Positions 18,242-27,903 of a stretch of DNA of 64,000 bases are shown here, piece after piece; position 1 is the stretch's first letter; each line of letters begins with the position of its first letter. The notes under the pieces are model-generated. The model worked only from the letters and a program-made list of their open reading frames with translations, was not told where the DNA came from and ran no database searches. The DNA lies in assembly GCF_030410045.1 (NCBI RefSeq), contig NZ_JAUFRA010000009.1, positions 1 through 64,000 of the forward strand. The letters are read 5' to 3'. The DNA is from Marivivens donghaensis (GTDB taxonomy: Bacteria; Pseudomonadota; Alphaproteobacteria; Rhodobacterales; Rhodobacteraceae). The position numbers and the translations under genes were made by a program.

Positions 18242-18667
18242 ATGGCCCATACGCGTATTCGCAAATTCAATACCAAAGAAACCTATCCCGAGCAGAACCT
18301 CGACAATGACCTGTGCCAAGCCGTCGTAACGCGTGGTGGTCGGACCGTTTGGATGCGCGGCCAATGTCCGCAGAACCTTGATGATGCGAAGAACATCGAA
18401 AGCCACGATCCAGCGGAGCAAACCCATAAGGTCATGCAAAACATCAAACAGCTGATCGAAGAAGCGGGTGGCACGATGGAGCATCTGGTAAAGGTGGTCG
18501 TCTATATCACCGATGTCCGCCACCGCGAGGCCGTCTATCGCACCATGGGCGAATACATTCGTGGCGTGTTTCCTGTCTCGACGGGGCTTGTTGTGACAGC
18601 CTTAGCGCGGCCTGATTGGCTCGTTGAAATTGATGCAACCGCCGTTATTCCGGATGACGAGGCATGA
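18242..18667 (+). CDS. RidA (YjgF/YER057c/UK114) family protein
   Basis: 141 residues starting 1 bp after the Rieske stop. It has the family's core strands and the segments VWMRGQCPQNL, AGGTMEHLVKVVVYITD and YFPVSTGLV-like VFPVSTGLVVTALARPDWLVEID, with the conserved arginine near the C-terminus replaced in part by ARPDW. RidA-type enzymes deaminate reactive enamine/imine intermediates; dedicated paralogues often sit in amine catabolic operons, as here. Its end overlaps the DUF1028 start (ATGA), showing translational coupling. Confidence 0.9.
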   Translation: MAHTRIRKFNTKETYPEQNLDNDLCQAVVTRGGRTVWMRGQCPQNLDDAKNIESHDPAEQTHKVMQNIKQLIEEAGGTMEHLVKVVVYITDVRHREAVYRTMGEYIRGVFPVSTGLVVTALARPDWLVEIDATAVIPDDEA

Positions 18668-19338
18668 CGTTCTCACTTGTTGCTCGCTGCGCTGAGACGG
18701 GAATGTTCGGCGTCGCCATTTCATCCTCTTCGCCCGCCGTCGCGGCTCGTTGTTCCTATGCACAGGCGGGCGTCGGGGCTGTCGCGTCGCAGAACGTGAC
18801 CGACCCGACATTGGGGCCTCTGGGGCTAGAACTGATGGGACAGGGGCTGTCCGCGCCAGACGCGCTCGAACGTATTCGCCAGAACGGTGCCTTCATCGAA
18901 TACCGACAAGTTCTCATGGTCGATGCGATGGGACGCACCGCAATTCATTCTGGCCCCAATGCGCTGGGCATTTGGTCCGAAGCGCAGGCGGAAAACGTTG
19001 CTTCTGGCGGAAATCTCCTCGCCGATAGCGGTGTTCCTCAGGCAATTGTCGATGGGTTCCTTGCGGCAGAGGGGCATCTGGGGGATCGGCTGATCGCTGC
19101 GATGCGGGCTGGCCTTGCCGCGGGTGGCGAAGCAGGTCCCGTTCATTCCGCAGGCATGAAGATCGTGGATAAGGTGTCGTGGCCTGTTGCGGACCTCAGG
19201 TGCGATTGGACCGAGGATTGCCCGATCGAGGCTATCGCGACGGCGTGGGACATCTACAAGCCGCAACTCGACGCCTATATCCAACGCGCCCTCGACCCAC
19301 GCGAGGCGCCGTCATACGGCGTGCCGGGCGACGAATAA
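18664..19338 (+). CDS. DUF1028 domain protein (Ntn-hydrolase-like)
   Basis: 224 residues, overlapping the RidA stop by 4 bp. It begins MTFSLVARCAETGMFGVAIS and has the SSSPAVAARC and VGAVASQNVTDPTLGPLGL segments typical of DUF1028. The family resembles N-terminal nucleophile hydrolases and commonly lies in amino-acid/amine catabolic clusters. No reaction is established from the sequence. Operon partner of the Rieske and RidA genes. Confidence 0.9.
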   Translation: MTFSLVARCAETGMFGVAISSSSPAVAARCSYAQAGVGAVASQNVTDPTLGPLGLELMGQGLSAPDALERIRQNGAFIEYRQVLMVDAMGRTAIHSGPNALGIWSEAQAENVASGGNLLADSGVPQAIVDGFLAAEGHLGDRLIAAMRAGLAAGGEAGPVHSAGMKIVDKVSWPVADLRCDWTEDCPIEAIATAWDIYKPQLDAYIQRALDPREAPSYGVPGDE

Positions 19339-19452
19339 GCGGCCTAAATAAAGGGCAGTTTGACAGATTGCGAAGGCGCGGCAGCGTTCTTCCTTGAAAA
19401 CCAAGGGGATCACGGTCAATGCTTGTGTGTCTGGGTCAGGCAAGGAATTAAA

Positions 19453-20388
19453 ATGTTGAGGTATACCCTTCGGCAGATCGAGTATTTCGTCGCTGTCGGA
19501 GAAGCAGGAAGCATCGCACGGGCCTCTGAGCGTATCAACGTTTCGTCGCCTTCGATTTCCGCTGCGATCACACAGCTTGAGGCCGAATTTGGCTTACCGT
19601 TGTTTGTGCGACAGCACGCACAGGGCCTCTCTTTGACCCAAGCGGGACGCCAGATGATGGATCAAGCCCGTATCGTCCTGCGTGAGGCGGGCGCGCTGAT
19701 GGACATCGCGGGCGACATTGCAGGGTCCGTCCGTGGTCCGTTGACGGTTGGGTGTCTGGTGACCTTTGCACAGTTGGTTCTCCCATCCCTGCGACGTGGG
19801 TTTGAAACGACCTACGACGACGTAAAAATGCGTCAGCACGAGATGAACCAAGTCGAACTGTTCAGTGCGCTACGTCGATCTGAGATTGATGTGGCTTTGA
19901 CCTATGATCTCGGCCTGCCTGCTGACCTGCAGTTCACGCCGCTTCTCAAACTGCCACCCATCGCTCTGATGGGGGAAAACCATCCCTTGGTCGGGCAAGA
20001 CAGCGTCACCATTGAAGACTTACTCAAGCACCCCATGGTACTGCTCGATCTGCCGCTGAGTTCGGACTACTTCCTCTCGTTCTTTGATGAAATCGGGGAA
20101 AAGCCAGTGATCGCTGAACGCACGCGCGACATGGCAGTGATGCGATCCATGGTTGGGAACGGCTTTGGGTATTCCATCGCAAACGTTCGCCCGCTTAGTC
20201 ATACGTCACCAGATGGAAACTACGTGAAATGCGTGCCGATCACGGGCCCAGTGCGTCCGATGCGGATGGGGCTTTTGACCGCGCAGGACGTTCACCGTTC
20301 AAACGCGGTGCGTGCATTCATTGATTACGCCATTGGGATGGTGCGCGATGGTCGATTGTCGCAAATCGGCGGCTTGCCTCTGGTGTGA
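19453..20388 (+). CDS. LysR-family transcriptional regulator
   Basis: 311 residues from an ATG with AAGGA upstream; a longer frame has no ribosome site. Winged HTH at about 1-60 (LRQIEYFVAVGEAGSIARAS) and a two-lobed effector domain (GPLTVGCLVTFAQLVLPSLR ... DVALTYDLGLPADL). It lies inside the catabolic cluster on the same strand as the Rieske-RidA-DUF1028 genes, and likely controls them and the following oxidoreductase in response to the substrate. Confidence 0.92.
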   Translation: MLRYTLRQIEYFVAVGEAGSIARASERINVSSPSISAAITQLEAEFGLPLFVRQHAQGLSLTQAGRQMMDQARIVLREAGALMDIAGDIAGSVRGPLTVGCLVTFAQLVLPSLRRGFETTYDDVKMRQHEMNQVELFSALRRSEIDVALTYDLGLPADLQFTPLLKLPPIALMGENHPLVGQDSVTIEDLLKHPMVLLDLPLSSDYFLSFFDEIGEKPVIAERTRDMAVMRSMVGNGFGYSIANVRPLSHTSPDGNYVKCVPITGPVRPMRMGLLTAQDVHRSNAVRAFIDYAIGMVRDGRLSQIGGLPLV

Positions 20389-20473
20389 AGTCTTAGCGGC
20401 TGCCTAACCAATGATTTCGCAGCGCGGACTTGGTCAGCGCGGGCTGTTTGTTACGATCCGTCCATAGTCCGAA

Positions 20474-22555
20474 ATGGAGCTGAAATTGCGCGATCCCCGT
20501 TACGATATTCTCTTTGAACCTCTGACAATCGGACCTGTTAAGGCCAAAAACAGGTTCTATCAGGTGCCGCATTGTAACGGCGGGGGATATCGCGACCCTT
20601 CTGCGGCGGCGGCAATGCGGGGGATTAAATCCGAGGGCGGCTGGGGTGTGATTTTCACCGAACAGACCGAGATGCACCATACCTCGGAAATCACGCCCTT
20701 CATCGAATTACGCCTGTGGGAGGATAAAGACATCCCAATGTTGGCCCGCATGGCCGACAAGATGAAAGAGCACGGTGCGCTCGCTGGTATTCAGCTAGCC
20801 TATTCTGGGATCAACGGGCCGAACCTCTATACCAAGGAGGTCCCGCTGGCAGTTTCTGCGGGACCAATCCGCACGTTCACCAATGATCCTGTTCAGGCCC
20901 GCGCGCTCTATAAGGACGAGATCAAGGATCTTCGCCGTTGGTTCGTAAATGCAGCCAAACGGGCCAAGATCGCGGGTTTCGATCTGATCTGTCTTTACGG
21001 AGCGCATGGGTTCGGGATTTTCCAGCATTTCCTCAGCCGCGCGACCAATATGCGAGACGACGAATACGGCGGTAGCCTCGAAAATCGTTCCCGTTTTGCG
21101 CGGGAGGTCATCGCTGACATACGGGATGCGGTGAGTGATACGATGGGGATCACGCTACGCGTCTCGCTGAATGAAACGATTGGTGACCTTGGATTTTCAA
21201 ACGCTGAGGTGCGTGACTTTGTAGAGATGAACAAAGACCTGCCGGACCTTTGGGATTTGGCGCATGGCACGTGGGAGGATTGCTCGGGTCCATCGCGGTT
21301 CAAAGAAGAAGCGGCTCAAGAGGTTTTGGTCAAAGGTATCAAAGAGTTGTCGTCCAAACCTGTTGTCGGGGTAGGGCGGTTTACATCGCCCGATGTGATG
21401 GCGCGGATGATCAAATCGGGCACGCTTGATGCGATTGGTTGCGCACGTCCGTCAATCGCTGACCCATTCCTGCCGAACAAGATTATGGAAGGGCGGATCG
21501 AAGACATTCGCGAATGTATCGGCTGCAATATCTGCATCACGGGTGACATGACCATGTCGATCAGCCGCTGCACGCAGAACCCCACGTTCATGGAGGAATG
21601 GCGCAAAGGCTGGCACCCAGAGCGGATGAACGCGAAAGGTGACAGCAAATCCGTTCTCGTCGTCGGTGCTGGACCTGCGGGTTTAGAGGCGACGCGCGCT
21701 TTGGCGGAACGCGGGTATGATGTGGCGCTCGCCGAAGCTGGAACGGTTTTGGGCGGGCGCGTGGCCAAGGAACGTCTGCTGCCGGGGTTGTCCGCATGGG
21801 GACGCGTGGCTGACTATCGGGAATATCAAATCAGCCAAAAGCCCAACGTCGAAACCTATTTTGACAGTGCCCTCGATGCCGAGAGCATCCTTGAGTTCGG
21901 GTTTGAAAACGTTTGCATCGCCACGGGGAGCACATGGCGCCGTGATGGGGTCAGTCGCCAGCACGTCGTGCCGTTCGCGATGGACGCCGTGATGCCGATT
22001 TTTACGCCTGACGACATTATGGCGGGCACTCTCCCTAGCGGTAAGGTCGTGATCTACGATGATGATCACTACTATATGGGCGGCGTCATTGCAGAGCTTT
22101 TGCAGTCCAAAGGCTGCGATGTCACCATCGTGACCCCATCGGCCTATTTGTCCGATTGGACGGTGAACACGCTAGAACAACACACCATCCATCGCCGTCT
22201 CGCCAATATGGGTGTTCAGATTATTCTGAACCGTGGGGTCGTCGGGATCACCTCGGGCACCGTTCAGACGAACTGCACCTACACCGATCAAATCATGGAA
22301 ATCGACGCAGAGGCGGTTGTGATCGTCGCATCGCGGATATCGAACGATCAACTGTTCCATGACCTCATGGTGCGTAAATCGGAGTGGGCGGACGCTGGGA
22401 TCAAGACCGTCAAGATTATCGGGGACGCCGAGGCGCCTGGGCCAATCGCGTGGTCAACCTATGCGGGGCACCGCTATGCACGCGAGCTGGATGGCGAGGA
22501 TATTGGCGACGCGCTGCCGTTCCGCCGTGAAGTAACTGCATTGGGTGATTTGTGA
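20474..22555 (+). CDS. Fe-S flavin oxidoreductase of the trimethylamine dehydrogenase/N-demethylase type
   Basis: 693 residues. An N-terminal old-yellow-enzyme FMN barrel (about 1-370) ends in the 4Fe-4S motif CIGCNIC followed by C twelve residues later (SRCTQNP). The C-terminal half has an FAD/NAD-type Rossmann site (VLVVGAGPAGLEATRALAER, about 390). This architecture is shared by tri- and dimethylamine dehydrogenases, 2,4-dienoyl-CoA reductase and N-methylproline demethylase. With a Rieske oxygenase nearby, oxidative N-demethylation of an N-methylated amine or betaine is the best guess. Its last codon overlaps the GTG of the M20 deacylase (GTGA). Confidence 0.9.
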   Translation: MELKLRDPRYDILFEPLTIGPVKAKNRFYQVPHCNGGGYRDPSAAAAMRGIKSEGGWGVIFTEQTEMHHTSEITPFIELRLWEDKDIPMLARMADKMKEHGALAGIQLAYSGINGPNLYTKEVPLAVSAGPIRTFTNDPVQARALYKDEIKDLRRWFVNAAKRAKIAGFDLICLYGAHGFGIFQHFLSRATNMRDDEYGGSLENRSRFAREVIADIRDAVSDTMGITLRVSLNETIGDLGFSNAEVRDFVEMNKDLPDLWDLAHGTWEDCSGPSRFKEEAAQEVLVKGIKELSSKPVVGVGRFTSPDVMARMIKSGTLDAIGCARPSIADPFLPNKIMEGRIEDIRECIGCNICITGDMTMSISRCTQNPTFMEEWRKGWHPERMNAKGDSKSVLVVGAGPAGLEATRALAERGYDVALAEAGTVLGGRVAKERLLPGLSAWGRVADYREYQISQKPNVETYFDSALDAESILEFGFENVCIATGSTWRRDGVSRQHVVPFAMDAVMPIFTPDDIMAGTLPSGKVVIYDDDHYYMGGVIAELLQSKGCDVTIVTPSAYLSDWTVNTLEQHTIHRRLANMGVQIILNRGVVGITSGTVQTNCTYTDQIMEIDAEAVVIVASRISNDQLFHDLMVRKSEWADAGIKTVKIIGDAEAPGPIAWSTYAGHRYARELDGEDIGDALPFRREVTALGDL

Positions 22556-23685
22556 GCCGCACCATTGAAATCCTGCGCGAGTTGGTTGCGTTCGACACGG
22601 TCAGCGCAAAGTCCAATTTAGCGATCATTGATTGGATCGAAGCGCACCTCACCGCGCTCGGGTTTCGTGTGACTCGGATAACGGATCCTTATGAACCCAA
22701 GGCGGGGCTCTATGCCGAGATCGGCCCCGAAGGTGACGGTGTGGTTTTGTCCGCCCATACCGATGTGGTGCCTGTTGAAGGGCAAAACTGGACGCGGCCT
22801 CCTTTTGAACTGACCGAAGAGGACGGGCGGCTCTACGGGCGCGGGACCACTGATATGAAGGGGTTCCTCGCTTCTGTTTTGGCGTTTGCCGAAGTGGCTG
22901 CTGGGGCCGACCTAACGGCCCCGATCAAGCTTGTGATTTCCTATGACGAGGAAATCGGTTGCGTTGGGATGGGGCGAATGATCGAAGCGTTGCGTCCTTT
23001 GATCGGGACGCCGCGGGTTTGTATTGTGGGCGAACCAACCTCGCTCGATGTGGCGATTGGGCATAAAGGGAAAAAGAGCTACCGCGCTATTTGTCGTGGT
23101 GAGGCGGGCCATTCCGCGCTCGCGCCGAAGTTTGTGAACGCGATTTATGTGGCGACTGATCTGATCTCGGGGCTTCGAACCTTGCAGGCGAAATTCGCTG
23201 GTTCTGGCGTCGTGGATGACGACTATACCGTTCCATATTCGACGGTCCATGTAGGCAAGCTGACGGGCGGAACAGCGTTGAATATCGTGCCAGATGTGGC
23301 TGAACTCTTATTCGAAATCAGGTATTTGGCGGCAGATCGTATAGAGGATTTCGAGGCCGACTTGGCGGCGCTGGTTGCTCAGGTCGAACAGGATCGTAAG
23401 GGCGCGGTCATCGAAATTGATGGTTTGATCTCTTATCCGGGTCTCGATGTGAAGCCCGATGCGGACTGCGTGAAATTCATGCAGCGGATCAGCGGTAAAA
23501 ACGGCGTCACAAAGGTGGCCTACGGAACGGAGGCTGGGTTTTTCGATGCCATCGGTATTCCGACCGTTGTGTGCGGCCCCGGATCGATGGAAGGGCAAGG
23601 GCATAAAGCGGATGAGTATATCCTGACATCCGAGCTAGAGGCCTGTGACGCTATGTTGCTGCGATTGCTCGAGGACCTCGTTTAG
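22552..23685 (+). CDS. ArgE-type M20 peptidase/deacylase
   Basis: 377 residues with the M20 metal sites: SAHTDVVPV (His and the Asp two residues on), RGTTDMKGFLA, a catalytic DEEIGCVG and a late GHKADE ligand segment. It resembles acetylornithine deacetylase ArgE. The GTG start overlaps the stop of the preceding oxidoreductase, so the two are translationally coupled. Its place in the cluster suggests it removes an acyl group from a catabolic intermediate rather than serving arginine synthesis. An arginine-biosynthetic role cannot be ruled out. Confidence 0.88.
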   Translation: MSRTIEILRELVAFDTVSAKSNLAIIDWIEAHLTALGFRVTRITDPYEPKAGLYAEIGPEGDGVVLSAHTDVVPVEGQNWTRPPFELTEEDGRLYGRGTTDMKGFLASVLAFAEVAAGADLTAPIKLVISYDEEIGCVGMGRMIEALRPLIGTPRVCIVGEPTSLDVAIGHKGKKSYRAICRGEAGHSALAPKFVNAIYVATDLISGLRTLQAKFAGSGVVDDDYTVPYSTVHVGKLTGGTALNIVPDVAELLFEIRYLAADRIEDFEADLAALVAQVEQDRKGAVIEIDGLISYPGLDVKPDADCVKFMQRISGKNGVTKVAYGTEAGFFDAIGIPTVVCGPGSMEGQGHKADEYILTSELEACDAMLLRLLEDLV

Positions 23686-23884
23686 GTTTTTGACCTGCGC
23701 AAATTATGAGCGACGAGCCCAATTAACTGTCTAAGCCAATTAGCGGTCGCTTTGGTTTTGATCAAATCCACAGAAACTATGTATCTTAGTCTAAACCTAA
23801 TGACTGCTGTGGCACACCGTTATTAGGGAAACTGGGATTCCCTCCATAGTCTAACTGTATTGAGCAGGACCAAATCGGGGGGCC

Positions 23885-24982
23885 GTGCAATTGCATTCTG
23901 ATCGACCAATTGCCGTCGATGTTCGCGACGCCGTTAAAGTGTATGGTGATTTTACTGCGCTGAAGCGTGTTTCGCTTTCTATCCATGATAATGAATTCTT
24001 CACGCTGCTGGGTCCGTCGGGCTGCGGTAAAACCACGCTTTTGCGAATGATCGCTGGCTTTGAGGATGTGACCGAAGGGTCCATTGCGCTGTTCGGTGAA
24101 CCGATTGCCGCGTTGCCGCCGCACAAACGACCCGTGAATACGGTGTTCCAGAACTACGCTCTGTTTCCGCATATGACGGTCTTGGACAATGTGGGCTTTG
24201 GGCTTGAGATGCTCGGGCGGTCCAAATCCGAGGCACGAAAACGGGCGGGTGAGGTGCTTGAGATGGTTCAGCTGAGCCAGTTTTCGTCGCGCAAGCCATC
24301 GCAATTGTCTGGCGGGCAGCAACAACGTGTGGCCCTTGCGAGGGCCTTGGCACCTCAGCCCAAGGTGTTGCTACTGGACGAGCCATTATCGGCGCTCGAT
24401 CTCAAGCTGCGCAAAGCGATGCAGTTGGAACTAAAGCACCTACAACGCGAAACGGGGATCACATTCATCTTTGTCACCCACGACCAAGAAGAAGCCCTAA
24501 CCATGTCGGATCGTATCGCGGTGATGTCCGCAGGTGAACTGCAACAACTTGGCGATGCGAGGGAGATTTATGAGCGGCCCAAAAACCGTTTTGTCGCGGA
24601 TTTCATCGGGGACACGAACCTGATTGAGGTCACTGTTGATGCGGTCGCGGAGGGTCAGGCCAAATGTCATTTGGGCGGTGGTCATGCATTGATTTGTGAC
24701 GAGGTCGAAGGCGTCAAAGCGGGCGATAAGGTGCATATGTCGATGCGACCCGAACGCCTGTTCCTCTCTGAGGAACCGATGGCCGCCGAAGGGTTCAAGG
24801 GCACCGTGCGCGAGAACATCTTTATCGGGACGGATATCACCACCATCGTCGCGCTGAACGAGGGGCCAGACTTTACCATTCGCGCTTCGAATTCGTCGCG
24901 CGGGAATTCGCGTGTGTTCGACATCGGTGCAGAGGTCGTCGTTAATATGGAGCAGGGGGCAGGCCGCCTCCTGACTGACTGA
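23885..24982 (+). CDS. ABC transporter ATP-binding protein, PotA-like (spermidine/putrescine type)
   Basis: 365 residues. Walker A GPSGCGKTT (about 42-50), Q-loop FQNYALFPHMT, signature LSGGQQQRVALARA, Walker B VLLLDEPLSALD, switch histidine VTHDQEEA and a C-terminal TOBE domain. This is the PotA class of polyamine-type importers. GTG start. It heads the transporter operon; its stop overlaps the ATG of the first permease gene. Because both permease genes carry early stops, the ATPase probably has no working partner. Confidence 0.93.
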   Translation: MQLHSDRPIAVDVRDAVKVYGDFTALKRVSLSIHDNEFFTLLGPSGCGKTTLLRMIAGFEDVTEGSIALFGEPIAALPPHKRPVNTVFQNYALFPHMTVLDNVGFGLEMLGRSKSEARKRAGEVLEMVQLSQFSSRKPSQLSGGQQQRVALARALAPQPKVLLLDEPLSALDLKLRKAMQLELKHLQRETGITFIFVTHDQEEALTMSDRIAVMSAGELQQLGDAREIYERPKNRFVADFIGDTNLIEVTVDAVAEGQAKCHLGGGHALICDEVEGVKAGDKVHMSMRPERLFLSEEPMAAEGFKGTVRENIFIGTDITTIVALNEGPDFTIRASNSSRGNSRVFDIGAEVVVNMEQGAGRLLTD

Positions 24983-25902
24983 TGGCGGGTGGGGCAAGCA
25001 CGGGCGGTTCGTCGCAGAGCGAAACATTTGCACCCGCGCGGTATTGGCTGCTTTTGCCGTCATGGGTGACGCTGACCATCCTCGTTCTCGCGCCTGTCTC
25101 AATGATGATGGTCTATTCCTTCCTGACCAAAGAATTCCGTGGCGGTGTGATCTGAGAATTCACACTCTCGGCCTACGACCAGTTCTTCTTTGATCGCGGG
25201 CTGTTTGGGGACGATCCACCTGTCCTCCAGTGGACCTACATTTCGATCTTTTGGCGGTCGATTTGGCAGGCGGGCGTGGCAACGCTGATGAGCCTCGCTA
25301 TCGGGTTTCCCACGGCCTATTTCATCGCAACACGGCCCGAGAAAGAGCGCGCGATCTGGGTGTTTTTGGTAACCATTCCCTATTGGGTGAACCTCTTAAT
25401 CCGCACGGTTTCGATGAAGTTTTTGCTGCGGGATCAGGGGCCTCTGAATGATTTGCTGGTGGGGTCAGGTCTGTTGTCGGAACCTTTGGCGATCGTGAAC
25501 ACAAACTTTGCTGTGCAATTGGGGCTGTTCTATTCCTACCTGCCGTTCATGGTGCTGCCGATCTATGCCGCTGTCGAACGCTATAACTTTGCCTTGTCCG
25601 AGGCGGCGGCAGACCTCTACGCCACACGGTGGACCGTGTTGCGGCGCATCCTCTTGCCCTCGGTCAAACCCGGCATCGTTGCGGGTTGTATCCTCGTCTT
25701 TGTGCCGTCGCTCGGGTCGTTCCTTGCGCCTGATCTATTGGGCGGTGCGAAGAATTTTATGATCGGGTCCCTTATCGAAGAGCAGTTCAAAGGGAACGCG
25801 GGCAACTGGCCGTTCGGGGCGGCGGCGTCGATGATCCTTTTGACCTTGGTGATGGTCATTCTTCTGATCTCTGCGCGGCAGCAGGCGAAAGGGGAGAAAT
25901 GA
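24982..25902 (+). pseudogene. PotB-like ABC permease, interrupted by an in-frame TGA
   Basis: A 307-codon frame starting at an ATG that overlaps the PotA-type stop. Codon 58 is TGA (25153-25155) in a context reading RGGVI-stop-EFTLSAY, where relatives have Trp, so TGG has changed to TGA. The rest of the frame is intact: about six membrane helices and the EAA loop EAAADLYATRWTVLRRILLP. Only this lesion is seen, so the damage is recent or is a sequencing/mutagenesis artefact. A shorter product from a later start would lack the first helix. Read-through is possible but unsupported. Confidence 0.85.
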
Positions 25903-25903
25903 C

Positions 25904-26713
25904 ATGGCAATGAAGAGCTATGATCTACGCCAATATCCCAGCTTCAAGGCGATCACGATTTTCTGCCTGTTTATCCTCTACTCGCCGTTGTTGGTCGTCA
26001 CGGTCTACAGCTTCAACGACTCGGTCTCGATCACCAACTGGGAGGGCGTTTCGCTACGCTAGTACGCAGAGGTCTTTACCGGTGCGGAGAGCGAGAAATT
26101 CAAAATCGCAGCGCGAAACAGTTTCGTCATCGCGCTGATCGCGGCGAGTGCATCGACGGTGATGGCAACCTTTGCGGCGACTGCGATCCTTCGGGGCGGA
26201 CGGTTCAAGCTACGGACCGCGTCGTTTGGTCTGATCTCATTGCCGCTGATGGTGCCAGAGATCGTGACGGCGGTCGCAACGCTGATCTTTTTCAACGCAA
26301 TCGGCGTCGACCGTGGTTTGATCACCATCCTCTTGGCCCACATCGCGTTTTGCATTCCGTTCGCCTATTTGCCGATCTCGGCACGAATGCAAGGGATCGA
26401 GGCGACCTATGAACAAGCCGCGATGGACCTTTATGCGACCCGCGCCAAGGCGTTCACCCGTGTTCTGCTCCCGCTGATGATGCCGGGGATTATTTCGGGC
26501 TGGTTGCTCGCGTTTATCGTATCGCTCGACGATTTCATCATCACCAATTTCGTAAAAGGCGCAGGGGTTGAAACCCTGCCAACAGCGATCTTCGGATCGG
26601 TGAAACAGGGCATAAAGCCCAACATCATGGCTATTTCCACGATGCTCCTTGGGGTGTCGGTGGTGATGGTCACGCTCTCTTGGTTCATTAGCCGAAGGGA
26701 CAACAATAAATGA
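25904..26713 (+). pseudogene. PotC-like ABC permease, interrupted by an in-frame TAG
   Basis: A 270-codon frame whose ATG follows the first permease stop by 1 bp. Codon 53 is TAG (26060-26062) in VSLR-stop-YAEVF, where PotC relatives have Trp, so TGG has changed to TAG. Downstream the frame is clean, with several membrane helices and the EAA loop EQAAMDLYATRAKAFTRVLLP. Same type of change (G to A in a Trp codon) and nearly the same place (after the first helix) as in the preceding gene. Its end overlaps an upstream ATG of the binding-protein frame. Confidence 0.85.
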
Positions 26714-26730
26714 ACAACATGGAGGTTGTT

Positions 26731-27768
26731 ATGAAGTCCATTATCAAATCGACAGTGGCGGCTGCAGCGCTGACTGTCACTGCAGGGGCTGCGCTGGCTG
26801 AGGGGCAGCTGGTGATTTACCACTGGTTTGAATACATTCCACAAGAGCTGCTCGACAAATTCGCCGCTGAGAATGACGTCGAGATCATCATGGACACTTA
26901 CGACAGCAACGAGGCGCTTCTTGCGGCGCTCAAGGCGGGTGCGATGGGCACCTACAACGTTGCTGTGCCGGGTGACTACATGGTGCAGATCATGGCGGGC
27001 GAGGGGTTGCTCGATACCGTGGCTGACGGGGAACTGGCGAATAAGGGGAATATCCTTCCCCAATGGGCGGACCCAAGCTTTGACCCTGGTCGTATGCATT
27101 CGATCCCGTATCAGTGGGGGTCGACCTCTTTTGCGGTGAACCGAGATGTATATGCGGGCGACATCAATACCACATCGATCCTCTTTGATCCGCCCGCTGA
27201 GTTGTCGGGCAAAATCAACATGCTCGACAGTCAGGGCGAAGTGATGGCGATGGCGGCCCTTCACCTCGGTATCCCGCAATGTTCGAGCGACCGTGACCAG
27301 CTCAAGGCGCTGAATGACATGCTGCAATCGGCCAAAGTGCATTGGGCTTCGTTCAACTCTGACACGGCGAAAGAAGTGCTCGTGTCTGGTGATGCGGCTG
27401 TTGGACAGATCTACGACGGTTTCGGCGCTAAAGCCCGCGAAGAGGGCGCACCGATTGAATACGCGTTCCCGCGTGAAGGTTATGTCGTCTGGATGGACAA
27501 CGTGGTTCTGCTGAAAGACGCGCCGAACCGCGCAAACGCGATCAAGTTCATGGACTTCCTGTTGGAGCCTGAAAACATCGCGGCCGTGTCGAACTACGCA
27601 CGCTACGTCGCGGGTGTGGATGGCGTCGCACCATACCTCGATCCGACGCTCGCCAGCCAACCTGAATCCAACCCGCCCGCAGACGCTGGCCCAGGTGTGT
27701 TCATTGAGGTTTGCGATCAGCAGGTTCAGGAAATCTACGACCGTATCTGGACTGACCTGAAGAACTAA
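26731..27768 (+). CDS. Periplasmic binding protein, PotD/PotF-like
   Basis: 345 residues from an ATG with GGAGG 5 bases upstream; an in-frame ATG at 26710 is a weaker choice. Signal peptide MKSIIKSTVAAAALTVTAGA with cleavage near ALAEG. The mature protein starts LVIYHWFEYIPQELLDKFA, as in spermidine/putrescine binding proteins, and has GAMGTYNVAVPGDYM, IPYQWGSTSFAVN and later aromatic residues expected in the ligand pocket. It would bind a polyamine or related cation for the ABC system. The coding frame is intact although both permease genes are not. Confidence 0.93.
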   Translation: MKSIIKSTVAAAALTVTAGAALAEGQLVIYHWFEYIPQELLDKFAAENDVEIIMDTYDSNEALLAALKAGAMGTYNVAVPGDYMVQIMAGEGLLDTVADGELANKGNILPQWADPSFDPGRMHSIPYQWGSTSFAVNRDVYAGDINTTSILFDPPAELSGKINMLDSQGEVMAMAALHLGIPQCSSDRDQLKALNDMLQSAKVHWASFNSDTAKEVLVSGDAAVGQIYDGFGAKAREEGAPIEYAFPREGYVVWMDNVVLLKDAPNRANAIKFMDFLLEPENIAAVSNYARYVAGVDGVAPYLDPTLASQPESNPPADAGPGVFIEVCDQQVQEIYDRIWTDLKN

Positions 27769-27775
27769 ATCGTTC

Positions 27776-27807
27776 GGCCCTCTGATTTAGCGATCAGGGG
27801 GCCTTTT
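27776..27807 (+). terminator. Rho-independent terminator of the ABC operon
   Basis: GGCCCTCTGAT and ATCAGGGGGCC form a long stem with a short loop, followed by TTTT, 7 bp after the binding-protein stop. Confidence 0.85.
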
Positions 27808-27903
27808 ACTTTGAGACCGCGGAAATCCCTTGATATGTGCCGTTCGTAGGTTGGACCTCTGGTTCCTTTCGTGCATCATTACCGAAAAAGATGTGAGGAT
27901 ATG

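Noticed and set aside
25153..25155. Programmed stop-codon read-through or recoding in the permease genes
   Set aside because: The two stops differ (TGA and TAG) and no recoding element was seen; selenocysteine or pyrrolysine use would not explain both. Mutation is simpler.
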